Origin: Candidatus Zipacnadia bacterium
GTDB taxonomy: Bacteria; Armatimonadota; Zipacnadia; Zipacnadales; UBA5352
Reading direction: 5' to 3'
DNA length: 64,000 bases
Assembly (NCBI GenBank): GCA_029821735.1
Contig: JALGSU010000038.1
Location: 62,001-126,000, forward strand
The position numbers and the translations under genes are program-made. Shown in pieces: positions 1 to 9,705 of this stretch. The notes under the pieces are model-generated. The model saw nothing but the letters and a program-made list of their open reading frames with translations, did no database searches and was not told where the DNA came from. Every line of letters starts with the position of its first letter. The first letter of the stretch is position 1.

Positions 1-1209
1 GTCGGTCATGCGGTCTTCTACACGTATCTGTTCGCGGGCGCCGCGGACGCGTACCTCGAGGGTGGCGATCCGACGCTGCTCGAGTCGCTCAATCGTCTCT
101 GGGATGACTTGACGAGTAAGCGCATGTATCTCAGCGGCGGCACGTGCGGCCTGCATCTGGGGAAATCGTTCCGGGACGATCCGGTGATTGAGGCGGCGGG
201 GCCCGACTACTTCCTGCCTAATGATACCGCCTACAACGAGACCTGCGGGCAGGTCGGCAGCTTTATGTGGAACTGGCGGATGCTGCAGATCACGGGCGAG
301 GCGCGATTCGCCGACCTGATGGAGATCACGCTCTACAACAGCATCCTCTCGGGTATCAGCCTGGACGGGGACCTGTGGAACTACGCCAACCCGCTGCGCA
401 GTTACGGCAAGCCGCATGACGAACTGCCTCTGCGCAAGCCGCGAAACCGGCGGCACCTGCCCGGCCAGCCACCCCGGCGTGCCGACGTCTGCTGCCCGTC
501 GAACTTGCTGCGGACCTTCGCCGAGCTGCACGGCTACCTGTATGGGATTTCGGCGGACGCGTTCTGGGTGCATCACTACGGCGCGAGCCGCTTCGAGGGC
601 GAGATCGCCGGGGGCGCGCTGAAGCTGGAGCAGCAGACCGGGTACCCATGGGACGGCGACGTCGTATTGCGGATCGACGAGGCGCCCGAGCAGAGCTTCG
701 CGCTCGCGGTGCGCGTGCCGGGCTGGGCGGAGGGCGCCATGCTGACTGTCAACGGTGAGGACGCGGGCGTTGATCTCGCACCGGGCAGCTACGCGCGGGT
801 CGAGCGCACCTGGTCGGCCGGTGACGAGGTGCGGTTGACACTGCCGATGCCGGTGCGCATGATGGAGGGACATCCGCGTATCGACGCCACCCAGGGGCGC
901 GTGGCGTTCATGCGCGGTCCGCTGCTCTACTGCATCGAGTGGCCCGATCTGCCCGAAGGGGTGGCGGTGCCTGACGTGCGCATCCCGAGCGACATCCAGT
1001 TGGCCGCCCGGCATGACCCGGACCTGCTCGGCGGCGTGACGGTGCTTGAGGGCGAAGCGCTTCGCGTCGATGCTGAGCAGTGGTCTGGCGTGGCGTTCAG
1101 GCCGATGGGCAGCAGCGAACTGGTGCCGCAGTCCATCAGGCTCATCCCCGCGTACTCCTGGGCAAACCGGGGCATGGGGGAGATGTCCGCGTGGCTGCCG
1201 CTTGCCTGA
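1..1209 (+). CDS. GH127-type beta-L-arabinofuranosidase (DUF1680), 5' truncated
   Basis: The reading frame is open from base 1, so the N-terminal part lies outside the window. About 402 codons are visible of a family that usually has 600-700 residues. In the family, a zinc-bound cysteine acts as nucleophile to remove L-arabinofuranose from arabinans or glycoproteins. The site is visible: Glu at 190-192 is 16 residues before an E-T-C motif (238-246) and matches the acid/base plus Glu/Cys zinc ligands of the characterised HypBA1 enzyme. The Cys-Cys-Pro motif at 490-498 supplies the nucleophile and last ligand. Segments such as MWNWRM and SGISLDGDLW are typical of the family. The C-terminal third is a beta-sandwich (RVPGWAEGA). 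It is followed after 36 bases by a co-directional secreted protein, so it is probably the first visible gene of a three-gene run. Confidence 0.88.
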   Translation, partial: VGHAVFYTYLFAGAADAYLEGGDPTLLESLNRLWDDLTSKRMYLSGGTCGLHLGKSFRDDPVIEAAGPDYFLPNDTAYNETCGQVGSFMWNWRMLQITGEARFADLMEITLYNSILSGISLDGDLWNYANPLRSYGKPHDELPLRKPRNRRHLPGQPPRRADVCCPSNLLRTFAELHGYLYGISADAFWVHHYGASRFEGEIAGGALKLEQQTGYPWDGDVVLRIDEAPEQSFALAVRVPGWAEGAMLTVNGEDAGVDLAPGSYARVERTWSAGDEVRLTLPMPVRMMEGHPRIDATQGRVAFMRGPLLYCIEWPDLPEGVAVPDVRIPSDIQLAARHDPDLLGGVTVLEGEALRVDAEQWSGVAFRPMGSSELVPQSIRLIPAYSWANRGMGEMSAWLPLA

Positions 1210-1245
1210 TGGCGTGCCGGAGATTAGTTTGAGCGGAGGGCTACT

Positions 1246-4200
1246 ATGCTGCGAACGATATGCATGAGCGTATGCGCGTTACTGCTCGTGGTCTGCTGTG
1301 GCGCCGAGCCAGTCTTCATCCAGGCCGAGGACCTTGACTGCGATGGCGAGGCCTGGGTGGCTCGCGAGCAGACTGATCGTTACGCGCCCGACAGTCGCGG
1401 GCGTCACCTGTGGGGGGCGCGTGGAGGACAGGGCGTGGCCGCCACCGATCTGGAGCTGCCCGAAGCCGGGACCTGGCGCGTCTGGGTGCGCCACACGATC
1501 GCGCGCACCGGCGTGAGCGGCGCTCGTGGGCCCTTCATGGTCACGCTCAAGCGCGGCGACGAGATCCTCGCCGAGGGGCGTCTCGATGAGAATCCGCCTG
1601 AGAACAGCCCGGTCCGCGTCCACGGCTACGTCTGGAGCAGCTTCGACGCCGAACTGCCCGCAGGCCAGGTGCGACTTGAGCTGAGCAAGCTGGAGCCGCT
1701 CGTCTGCTCGGGCTACACGCGGTATGTTGACTGCTTCGCTCTGTCGAGTGACCTCGAGTACGTCCCGCGCGTCACGGATATGCAGCCGAAGACCTGGCTG
1801 CGCGTGACTCTCGGGGCGACCGAGACCCCGCCAATCTACATCCACTGCTTCGCTGACCACTTCCGCGCGCCTTGGTACAAGCACTTCTCACTGTCCAAGG
1901 ACGGGTATCAGGAGCGGGTCAGCCCGTCGAGCGGCAAGCGCGTGTTCCTCGTTGCAGGTGAGGCGACGCCGTGGTGCGACATCACGCCAGCCATTCACGA
2001 GGACTCCGGCGCTCGGCTGGAACTGCGTGGTGCGGAGAAGTATTCGTACGACGAGTGGCTGCCCGCGCTGGACGCGACCTTCGACTTTGCCACCGCGCCA
2101 AGCGATGACGCCATCGTGAAGTCCGTCCATCGGGAGGGCCCGGGCGCGGGTCTGGTCATCATGGTCCCCGGCGCGCTGAGCGCGGAGACGGCGGATGAAG
2201 TGAAAGTCGACGTCGACTATGTCGCCGAGCTGGAGGCGCTGGCGAAGACGCTCCCGCAGGTGGAATTCGGCCGCCGCCCGGAGCGCTTCCCCTTCCTGCT
2301 GTCGCTGCGCGTCCGGCCCGGGCTCTTTCGTCCGGGGATCGCGGAAGCTGAGTACAGCGTCGCGGCGCAGGTGGGTTTCAATGGCAGCTACGACCATGAT
2401 CGGCCGGTCCTGGAGCAGTTCGGCTTCACCCATACGCGCGGGCACAGCGGCGCGTGGTATATGGAGAATGGCTGCTACCTGCAGCCGGAGATCGAGAGGA
2501 CCCGCGAGCGAGTTGCGCAGAATGCTGCCGAGTGGCCCGACCCGCCGACCTTCGTCATGACCATGGACGAGCCGCAGGCCAAACCGCTTGCCCATGCGGC
2601 GTCCTGCGAGCGGTGCGGGGAAGTCTTCCGCACGTGGCTGCGCGATGAGATGGCGGTGCCGCTGGCGGATCTCGGAGCGGACTCGTGGGAGACGGTGGCG
2701 CCGGTGACGGAGGCCGAGCGTGACGGATCGCCCGCTCTCTACTACTGGTCGCAGCGCTTCCGGAGCAAGGCTTTCGCCGACTTCCTGCGCTTCCAGACCG
2801 AGACCTCAGAGGAGCTCTTCCCCGGTTCCCCGCCGGTGACGGTGAACTTCAGCGATGGCGCCGTCTACAGCGCGAACATGTATGGCGGTGGCGCTGACTA
2901 CTTCCACATCTTCGAGTCGCGTGCGCTGACCATGGCGTGGAGTGAGGACTGGTCGAACATCGCCTCCACCTACCAGTGCGCGGGCTACAATGTCGACCTG
3001 CTGCGCGCAGCATCCAAGTACCACGATCAGCCGATCGGGATGTACGTGATCACCAGCTACGGCCGCACGCCGCTGGACGTCAAGCTGAAGGCCTACTCGT
3101 CGCTCGGGCGTGGCGCGCGTGTGCTGCACAGTTTCTCGTACGGCCCGAAGTATGCGGGGCACGAGCCCGGCTGGTATCTGCAGAAGAACATGTACCATCC
3201 GATGACCCAGCTCACCCACGAGATCGGCGGGGCAGAGGATCTGCTGCTGCAGGCCGAGCGGCTGAAGTCCGAGGTCGCATTCCTCTACTCGACCACCTCA
3301 GACATCTGGACCACCGGCGTCGACAACCTGCCGGGCTTCGATCGCATGCACAGTTATCTCGCGCTCATCCACGCGCAGGTGCCGGTGGATTTCGTCTCCG
3401 AGGAGGACGTGGCTGGCGGCGAGCTGGCTGGCTATAAGGCGCTCTATGTCTTCGGCCCCAACCTGCACAGTTCCGCCGCCGCGCCGATTGCTGACTGGGT
3501 GCGTTCTGGCGGCACGATGTATCTGGCCGGCGGAGCGGCGGTCGCGGACGAGTACAATCGGCCGGCGCGCGCGCTCGATGACGCGCTTGGCCTGACGCGT
3601 GGTGAGGTGGCGACGCTGCACACGCACATCGCCGCGGGCAGATACATGGGCAATCTCGAAGCGGCGGGCACGGTTGCCGCGGCTGGTGGCGAGATTGAGC
3701 TTCTGGGCGTGCGCCAGGAAGTGTCCGGGGGCGAGATGCTGGCCTCGGACGCTGAGGGCCCGGTGGCTGCGCGGGTCGCCTGTGGCGATGGCACGGTCTT
3801 CGCCTGCGGGTTCGCGCCCGGCCTGAGCTACATACACAGAGCCCTGGCTGCGCGCGATGCGGCCGGGTCGCCTGCGCCTGATCCCGACAGCCCGCTGGTC
3901 TTCGCGACCATGGGGAGCTGGTCGAATGTGAAGCCCGGCGAGATGAGCTACAACCCGTGGGAATACCCGGAGGCCGAACGCGAGTTCCTGCTCGAACCGG
4001 TCCGCCACGCCGGCGTCGTTACGCCTGTTGAGCTGGATCGGCCGCTGGTGGAAGCGTTCTATCTGACGGGCGAGCAGGGAGCCGTGGTGACTCTGGCCAA
4101 CTACTCGCTGCAGCCGATCGAGAAGCTGTCCGTTACCGTCCGCGCGGGGCGCGTGCCCTCGAAGCTCGAGAGCGTGCGCAACGGTCCGCTGCAGTTCAGC

Positions 4201-4269
4201 GCAGAGGATGGCGTGCTGACGACCGAAGTGCCCTTGCTCGACACCGACATCCTCAAGCTCTACTGGTAG
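1246..4269 (+). CDS. Large secreted GH42-like TIM-barrel protein with N-terminal carbohydrate-binding-like module
   Basis: This is a 1007-residue protein with a signal peptide (residues 1-20, hydrophobic CALLLVVCC). A GGAGG-type site sits just before the ATG. Residues about 23-165 look like a CBM6/35-type beta-sandwich (VFIQAEDLD, aromatic and Gly-rich). The middle (about 380-680) reads as a TIM barrel of the beta-galactosidase/GH42 type: a CxxC-containing segment (SCERCGEVFRTWL) followed by FWSQRF-like YYWSQRFRSKAFADFL, the usual arrangement in GH42-like proteins. Residues about 690-770 resemble a glutamine-amidotransferase-fold trimerisation domain (YKALYVFGPN, SGGTMYLAGG). A beta-rich tail ends in DTDILKLYW. 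I cannot assign catalytic acids or a substrate. It lies between GH127 and another secreted giant, suggesting a side-chain or backbone hydrolase for the same polysaccharide. The C-terminal half of the protein at 61573 has the same type of domain order. Confidence 0.7.
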   Translation: MLRTICMSVCALLLVVCCGAEPVFIQAEDLDCDGEAWVAREQTDRYAPDSRGRHLWGARGGQGVAATDLELPEAGTWRVWVRHTIARTGVSGARGPFMVTLKRGDEILAEGRLDENPPENSPVRVHGYVWSSFDAELPAGQVRLELSKLEPLVCSGYTRYVDCFALSSDLEYVPRVTDMQPKTWLRVTLGATETPPIYIHCFADHFRAPWYKHFSLSKDGYQERVSPSSGKRVFLVAGEATPWCDITPAIHEDSGARLELRGAEKYSYDEWLPALDATFDFATAPSDDAIVKSVHREGPGAGLVIMVPGALSAETADEVKVDVDYVAELEALAKTLPQVEFGRRPERFPFLLSLRVRPGLFRPGIAEAEYSVAAQVGFNGSYDHDRPVLEQFGFTHTRGHSGAWYMENGCYLQPEIERTRERVAQNAAEWPDPPTFVMTMDEPQAKPLAHAASCERCGEVFRTWLRDEMAVPLADLGADSWETVAPVTEAERDGSPALYYWSQRFRSKAFADFLRFQTETSEELFPGSPPVTVNFSDGAVYSANMYGGGADYFHIFESRALTMAWSEDWSNIASTYQCAGYNVDLLRAASKYHDQPIGMYVITSYGRTPLDVKLKAYSSLGRGARVLHSFSYGPKYAGHEPGWYLQKNMYHPMTQLTHEIGGAEDLLLQAERLKSEVAFLYSTTSDIWTTGVDNLPGFDRMHSYLALIHAQVPVDFVSEEDVAGGELAGYKALYVFGPNLHSSAAAPIADWVRSGGTMYLAGGAAVADEYNRPARALDDALGLTRGEVATLHTHIAAGRYMGNLEAAGTVAAAGGEIELLGVRQEVSGGEMLASDAEGPVAARVACGDGTVFACGFAPGLSYIHRALAARDAAGSPAPDPDSPLVFATMGSWSNVKPGEMSYNPWEYPEAEREFLLEPVRHAGVVTPVELDRPLVEAFYLTGEQGAVVTLANYSLQPIEKLSVTVRAGRVPSKLESVRNGPLQFSAEDGVLTTEVPLLDTDILKLYW

Positions 4270-4292
4270 CCGCTCTTTCCGGAGGAGACGCC

Positions 4293-7200
4293 ATGCGCCG
4301 CGTAATGACCGTGATCGCCGTTCTCAGTGCAGCTTGCTTTGCGCATGCCCAGGAGCCCGTGACGGCCCAACTGAATCTGGCCATCGGGCATGACTGTTAC
4401 ATCAGCGAAGAGGGGGCGGGCCTGTGGTCGTCGCTGGTGCCGGGGCCCGAGGCCGGCGCGATTCTCCTGCAGGCGGAGGAGGCCACGGTTCTCGAACTGC
4501 TTCCCGGCAAAGAAGTGCTGGAGGACGAGCGTTGCGGCGGCGGGCAATGCATAGCCCACGTCAAGCACGCGGAGTTCGCGTTCACCGTTGCCCCCGGCCA
4601 GGGCGGCAGATACCAGGCTTGGGCGCACACCTTCCTGCCGCGCCCGGGGAGCTGGAACCACCAGGAGTCGATGGACGGTGGTAACCCGCGGACGATCAAC
4701 GACAGCGCGCGCTGGACCTTCGGCCAGTGGATATGGACGGAGCTGGGTGACTACAACCTTGGCGCGGGCGAGCATACCTTCACGCTGCACGGCTGGCTGG
4801 GTGGCGCGCAGCTGGACGCGATCATCTTCGGCAAGGCGGACATTGCCGCTTTCGCTGATCGCCCGAAGCTCTTCGGCGCCCCCGGTCTCGCCGACACTGG
4901 CACCATCACCACCTCTTCCGTGCTGGCTTCGGGGGTAGCGAGCTGGGGCCAACTGAGCGTGGATGCTGACGCCAACGGTGGGACGGTGGCGACTGAGATC
5001 TCGACCGACGGCGGGCAGTCATGGCGGGCAGTGAGCGCGGAGGGAGATTTGACCGGTGCACCGGTCGCGGGTAACGGCACCGATTCGCTGCTGGCGCGCG
5101 TGACCATCGGCGTTGCCCCCGACGGCGCGTCGCCGCTGGTGCGTTCGGTGACCGTCTCCTGGGTGCCCGACGCGTCCGCTGAGCAGGTGCTGGAGAACGA
5201 TCTTTACCGTATCGCGCTGGCCCGGCACACTGGTGCGCTGGCGGGAATCTACAACAAAGCTGCGGGCGTGTGGAGCACCGCTCCGCATGTGCAGCGGCAC
5301 ATGCTCGGCCTGGCTCTGCGCGAGCCGGGAGCCACGGAGCAGACGGTGGTAGCGCCCGATGAGATGCGCTTCGAGGGGGCCGGCGTGGACGGTGACCGCC
5401 TGACCGCGCGTTACTCGGCGGCCGAAGGCCGGGTGCAGGTTGTGGTGGACATGTCCGCCGACGCCACGGCTCTTGCCGACTGGCAGATTGCGGTGACCAA
5501 CAACTCCGATCTGGAGGTCATTCGCATAGACTTCCCGCTGATCGGTGGCGTCGCCATCGACGACTACCGTGACGATGAGTGCATAGTCCCGCGGACCGGT
5601 GGCTACCGTCTGAGGACCGCCGAGATGGAGAAGCCGTGGATGACCACCTACATGGGCGGCGGGTCGATGAACTGGCTGGATGTGTGCGACCCGGCGGCAG
5701 GGCTGTTCGTGATGGGGATGGACCAGCGCCTGACCAGCACTGAACTCGAGGCCGCGCCTGCCGCCGGTCGGCAGGCTGCTGACCTCGCCATGCGGACGCA
5801 CACGATGGTGGCTCCGGGGCAGAGCAAGACGCGGCAGTACCGCGTCGGCGTTCACGAGGGCGACTGGCATTGGGGCGCGGATCGCTACCGGGAGTGGGCC
5901 TATTCGTGGATGAAACACCCCGATGACCCGGAGTGGGTGAAGTGGATTGACGGTTGGTCCGGGGCCATGTCCACTCCCTTCGAGCACATGGACGACCACC
6001 TGCGCTCCGCTATGGCCGAGGGCTACGACTACCTGCAGTACTGGGGCCAGATGACCGACGGCATCGACCAGTGTTGCGGCAACTTCTACTGGCCCGCGCC
6101 CTCGCTCGGCGGGGCCGAGGCCTTCAAGCGCGGCGTCGACCAGGTCCATGCGATGGGCGGTAAGGTCACCGCCTATATGAATTGCCAGACGTGGACACGC
6201 GATGCCCATACGAACGAGTTCCTGCGTTTGACCCCGCGCGCCGACCTGCCCGACGAGGCGCGGTCGCTGCTGCACGGGTTGGACTGGTTCGAGAGCGCTC
6301 GGCTCTTCCCGCTCAACGGCAAGCCGATCCCCTACAACGCGTGGCATATCATGTGCCCGGCGTCGGATGCTTTCCGCGAGCACCTGCGGTTCTGGATCGT
6401 GGACATGTATGCCAAGCGCTTTGGCACCGATGGGGTCTACGTCGACCAGACGGGTGCAACTCTCGCCAAGCCCTGCTACAACCTCTCGCACGGGCATGAC
6501 GATATCGGCGACTGGGGCATGGGCAACACAGAAATGCTCAGGGATGCGGTGGAGCAGGGGCGGGCCATCAATCCTGACTTCACGATGTCGATCGAGGGAG
6601 CCGGCGACGCGCTCGGTCAGTACGCCAGCCTGCACCTGATCTCCGGCCTGTGCACGCACCCGGAGGTGTATCACTACACCTTCCCCGACCATATCCTCAT
6701 CAGTGGTCTGTCGAATAACTCCGGGCTCACGCGCTCCCAGCGCACCACCCGTGCGTTCATCAACGGTGATCGCTTCGACACTCGCGTGGGTAACGCCGAG
6801 TTCTTCATAGCCACCCAGCTTCGCCAGCGGATCAAGCGCTGGCTGTATCCGGCCCGGTTCATGGACACGGTCGGGCTGGCGGTCAGCGATGAGGCCGTGC
6901 TGGCGCGGTGGAACATCTGCGACCAGCCCGGTGAGCGGGCGATCGTGATGGCCTTTGAGAACGAACAGCTGCTCGATGACGTAACCTGCACGCTGGCGCT
7001 GCCGGAAGGCTGGCAGCAGCCGCCGACGGTCTACTTCTTCGACCGCGAGGGCAACGTGTCTTCGCGAGCTCCCGCAGTCGCCGATGGCACGCTGTCGGTA
7101 GGGGTGCCGCCGAGCCTGATCTCAGCCGCCCTGGTATTGTATGAGACTGCCCCCACGAACGTTGTGGATGTCTGGCAGACCGATGTCGGTGCCCCGCTGC

Positions 7201-7889
7201 TGGACGGGAAGATCGTGGTGCATGCGGTGAACATCGGCGCGCAGGATGTGAGGGCGACGCTTCGCGTGGATGCCGCGGCACCGCTCGTCTCGACGGCCCC
7301 CGAGATAGCTCTCGACCTGCCCGCGGGATCGACGCAGGCCATCGACCTGGCCCTCGAAGGCTACCAGAGCATGGAGCTGCCGACCTCCGTCACGCTGACG
7401 GCATCCTGGCCTGGTGGCGCGCGCAGCAGTTCCAGCGTCGCCCGGCCCTTGCTGGTCAACCCGAGTCTGCAGATCGACGAGGATGGCGATCGGGTCCCGG
7501 ACTACTGGGGTCGCGCGGGAACGAAGAGCACCTTCGCGACGGGCTTTGAGGACGGGGGCGCGTGGCTCCAAGGCGATCCAGAGGAATACCAGTTCTTCAT
7601 CCAGTCTGTGCCACTGCAGCCCAACACTGAGTATTACTTCGCCGGGCGCATCAAGCGCTCCGAGCAGACCAAGACTATCTCGATGGGCGTGGCCGAGCAC
7701 ATCGGCGAGCGTGGCCTGCGCATGCAGATGCTGGGAGACGACGAAACGCTGCCAGCGGACGAGTGGCAGCATTTCGAGACCACATTCACGACGGGTCCCG
7801 AGTTCCGCGCCTCTCACGTCTACCTGTACTGCACCAACACCGACGCGCGCGCGTGGTTCGCCGACATCGAACTCCGCCCGACGCAATAG
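4293..7889 (+). CDS. Secreted 1198-residue DUF6259-like glycosidase-type protein
   Basis: The signal peptide covers residues 1-19 (MRRVMTVIAVLSAACFAHA). The gene begins 23 bases after the previous one with a GGAGGAG site. N-terminal beta-sandwich modules (to about 300) lead into a supersandwich (about 300-540) and a TIM barrel (about 545-900). The barrel has motifs such as YDYLQYWGQM, GVYVDQTGA (Asp near residue 717) and MSIEGAGDALG (Glu near 767). These are positioned like the acid residues of clan-D/GH101-type barrels, and the overall pattern resembles the DUF6259 family. The C-terminal end has a calcium-binding-like turn (DEDGDRVPDYWG) and a final CBM-like beta-sandwich (EYYFAGRIKRSEQ). 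The substrate is unknown. The last gene of the run converges on the sulfatase with only 12 bases between the stops. Confidence 0.65.
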   Translation: MRRVMTVIAVLSAACFAHAQEPVTAQLNLAIGHDCYISEEGAGLWSSLVPGPEAGAILLQAEEATVLELLPGKEVLEDERCGGGQCIAHVKHAEFAFTVAPGQGGRYQAWAHTFLPRPGSWNHQESMDGGNPRTINDSARWTFGQWIWTELGDYNLGAGEHTFTLHGWLGGAQLDAIIFGKADIAAFADRPKLFGAPGLADTGTITTSSVLASGVASWGQLSVDADANGGTVATEISTDGGQSWRAVSAEGDLTGAPVAGNGTDSLLARVTIGVAPDGASPLVRSVTVSWVPDASAEQVLENDLYRIALARHTGALAGIYNKAAGVWSTAPHVQRHMLGLALREPGATEQTVVAPDEMRFEGAGVDGDRLTARYSAAEGRVQVVVDMSADATALADWQIAVTNNSDLEVIRIDFPLIGGVAIDDYRDDECIVPRTGGYRLRTAEMEKPWMTTYMGGGSMNWLDVCDPAAGLFVMGMDQRLTSTELEAAPAAGRQAADLAMRTHTMVAPGQSKTRQYRVGVHEGDWHWGADRYREWAYSWMKHPDDPEWVKWIDGWSGAMSTPFEHMDDHLRSAMAEGYDYLQYWGQMTDGIDQCCGNFYWPAPSLGGAEAFKRGVDQVHAMGGKVTAYMNCQTWTRDAHTNEFLRLTPRADLPDEARSLLHGLDWFESARLFPLNGKPIPYNAWHIMCPASDAFREHLRFWIVDMYAKRFGTDGVYVDQTGATLAKPCYNLSHGHDDIGDWGMGNTEMLRDAVEQGRAINPDFTMSIEGAGDALGQYASLHLISGLCTHPEVYHYTFPDHILISGLSNNSGLTRSQRTTRAFINGDRFDTRVGNAEFFIATQLRQRIKRWLYPARFMDTVGLAVSDEAVLARWNICDQPGERAIVMAFENEQLLDDVTCTLALPEGWQQPPTVYFFDREGNVSSRAPAVADGTLSVGVPPSLISAALVLYETAPTNVVDVWQTDVGAPLLDGKIVVHAVNIGAQDVRATLRVDAAAPLVSTAPEIALDLPAGSTQAIDLALEGYQSMELPTSVTLTASWPGGARSSSSVARPLLVNPSLQIDEDGDRVPDYWGRAGTKSTFATGFEDGGAWLQGDPEEYQFFIQSVPLQPNTEYYFAGRIKRSEQTKTISMGVAEHIGERGLRMQMLGDDETLPADEWQHFETTFTTGPEFRASHVYLYCTNTDARAWFADIELRPTQ

Positions 7890-7901
7890 GCCGAAGCCCG
7901 A

Positions 7902-9371
7902 CTACTCCTCGGGCCAGATGACCGCGTCGTCCGAGGTGGGGCAGTGGTGCGGGTCGTCCGCCGGAGCGCCTCGCCAGGCCCGGCCCCACTGGCCGAGTGC
8001 GGAGCGATCGCGACGCGAGCGGTGGATCTCCCTGAGTGCGCGGTGGGGGTCCCATCCCGCGCGCACGCGGTCGTGCAGGACGTTGCGGATGTCCCGACAT
8101 GTCGGGTCGGCAGCGCGGTCGACGAACTCGTCCGGGTCCTCGTCGAGGTTGAAGAGCATCGGGGCATAGCCTTCGTAGTGGATGAGCTTCCACGGGCCGC
8201 GGCGGATCATGCGGCCGGGGATGTAGCCACCCAGATCGATCAGTTCGGCGATGGCCTCGTTCGGCCAGTCGCAGGGCTGTCCGGTAATCAAGGGCAGCAG
8301 GCTGCGACCGGAGATGGCGGGCAGTTCCGGCGCACCCGCGATATCGCTCAGCGTCGGCCCGAAGTCGAGCAGGCTGACCACTTCGTCGTGGCGCTCGCCC
8401 TCGGGGAAGCGGCCGGGCGCTGACCAGATCATGGGTACTCTCATTGAGTGGTCGTAGAAGTTACTCTTCCACCACAGACCATTCTCGCCGGCACCCTCGC
8501 CGTGGTCTGAAGTGTAGACGACCACGGTGTCGTCAGCCATTCTGGATTCGTGCAGCGTCTCCAGGAGTCGCCCAACCACCCCGTCGAAGTATTCGACGAG
8601 TCCGTAGTACCCCGCTCGCGCGCGTCGGATCTCCTCCTCGGTGAGGTCCTCGACGCCGCGGGTCTCGCGCCAGTGCTTCATGGGTTCGGGGAGGTTCTCG
8701 AGGTAGCCGTCGGGCATCTCGGGCAGCGGCAGGTTCTCGTAGTAGTAATCGTAGAGCGCCTTCGGTGCGATGAACGGACAGTGCGGCAGCAGGAAGCCGG
8801 CGGTCAGCAGGAACGGGTGCTCCTGCTCGCCTGCGCCACGCTCCAGGAGCCAGTTGCTGCAGGCTTCGAGCACCAGATCGTCATAGGCCTTGTAGTTGCT
8901 GTGGCCCGGTCCGGCGACTCGCACGCACGCACCGTCCTGCCCGCAGCCCGCACGGTCGATGTTCACGAAGTTTGGTCCGCCCCCGGCACCGGGGTGCGTG
9001 TAGCTGGCGATGTCGCCGACGATGCGCTCGTGATACCCGTGAAGCTGATCGGGGCCCATGAAGTGCATGCGGCCGCCGAGTATGGTGTCATAGCCGCCCG
9101 CGCCCAGCGAGTGGCAGAAGGTCGGGATGTCAGACCGTAGATAGCAGGGGTTGGTCCATACGTCGATATCCGAGCAGTTCCGGCTGGTCATCATGGTCAT
9201 GCGCGAGGGCACGCACAGCGGCGCGGCGCAGTAGGTGTTGTCGAAGGTCACGCCTCGGCTCGCGAGCGCGTCCAGATTGGGCGTGCGCACGTACGGATTG
9301 CCGGCGTTGGCCATCACCTGGGATGCGTGCTGGTCGGAGATTATCATCAGTATGTTCGGCTGATCGGACAT
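7902..9371 (-). CDS. Type I sulfatase (formylglycine-dependent)
   Basis: This is a 489-residue sulfatase of the alkaline-phosphatase superfamily. The start at 9371 (MSDQPNILMIISDQH) is chosen because GGAG lies 8 bases upstream. An ATG two codons earlier and a longer upstream extension are less likely. Metal ligands begin at D13-Q14. The maturation motif is C53-V-P-S-R57, where Cys would be converted to formylglycine. The second metal site appears as YTSDHGEGAGENG. There is no signal peptide, so it is probably cytoplasmic and acts on imported sulfated oligosaccharides, if the maturation enzyme (not in this window) is present. It is the last gene of the fumarase/DUF1446/DUF4387 operon, 22 bases after DUF4387. 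The substrate cannot be told from the sequence. Confidence 0.92.
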   Translation of the reverse strand: MSDQPNILMIISDQHASQVMANAGNPYVRTPNLDALASRGVTFDNTYCAAPLCVPSRMTMMTSRNCSDIDVWTNPCYLRSDIPTFCHSLGAGGYDTILGGRMHFMGPDQLHGYHERIVGDIASYTHPGAGGGPNFVNIDRAGCGQDGACVRVAGPGHSNYKAYDDLVLEACSNWLLERGAGEQEHPFLLTAGFLLPHCPFIAPKALYDYYYENLPLPEMPDGYLENLPEPMKHWRETRGVEDLTEEEIRRARAGYYGLVEYFDGVVGRLLETLHESRMADDTVVVYTSDHGEGAGENGLWWKSNFYDHSMRVPMIWSAPGRFPEGERHDEVVSLLDFGPTLSDIAGAPELPAISGRSLLPLITGQPCDWPNEAIAELIDLGGYIPGRMIRRGPWKLIHYEGYAPMLFNLDEDPDEFVDRAADPTCRDIRNVLHDRVRAGWDPHRALREIHRSRRDRSALGQWGRAWRGAPADDPHHCPTSDDAVIWPEE

Positions 9372-9393
9372 GCTCATCGCTCCAATCGTGTCT

Positions 9394-9705
9394 TTATACG
9401 CCCAACTCACCCAACGGGAAATGCTGCCCGCATCCGTAGACGTCTGTGTCGCCCGGCGCGCCCGAACTCGCACCTGTGCGCGGCATGCTGACCTTGATGG
9501 TCAGCACGCGCTCGAAGGGCACAATGCGCACGCGCGTCGCGTCAACACCATACATCTGCCCGACACCCTCGGGAGTGAAACCGGAGGCGTTGAGGACGCG
9601 CTCGAACTCCTCGTGGGTCGCGAACATGAGGTCAATGGTCAGCGTGAAGGGCCCCGCGTTCTTGCTGCGCATGACCTGCGCCACATCATACAATCGCACC
9701 TTCAC
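9394..9705 (-). CDS. DUF4387 family protein (AtuA-associated small subunit)
   Basis: This is a 103-residue protein starting at a GTG that overlaps the stop of the upstream gene (GTGA), with a strong GAGGAGG site just ahead. The pattern RLYDVAQVMRSKNAGPF near the N-terminus, TIKVSMPR, and GDTDVYGCGQHFPL at the end is diagnostic of DUF4387. In known genomes this family is nearly always next to, or fused to, a DUF1446 protein, as here. Its function is not established. The tight overlap suggests it is a subunit of the DUF1446 enzyme. No signal peptide or membrane segment is visible, so it should be cytoplasmic. Confidence 0.88.
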   Translation of the reverse strand: MKVRLYDVAQVMRSKNAGPFTLTIDLMFATHEEFERVLNASGFTPEGVGQMYGVDATRVRIVPFERVLTIKVSMPRTGASSGAPGDTDVYGCGQHFPLGELGV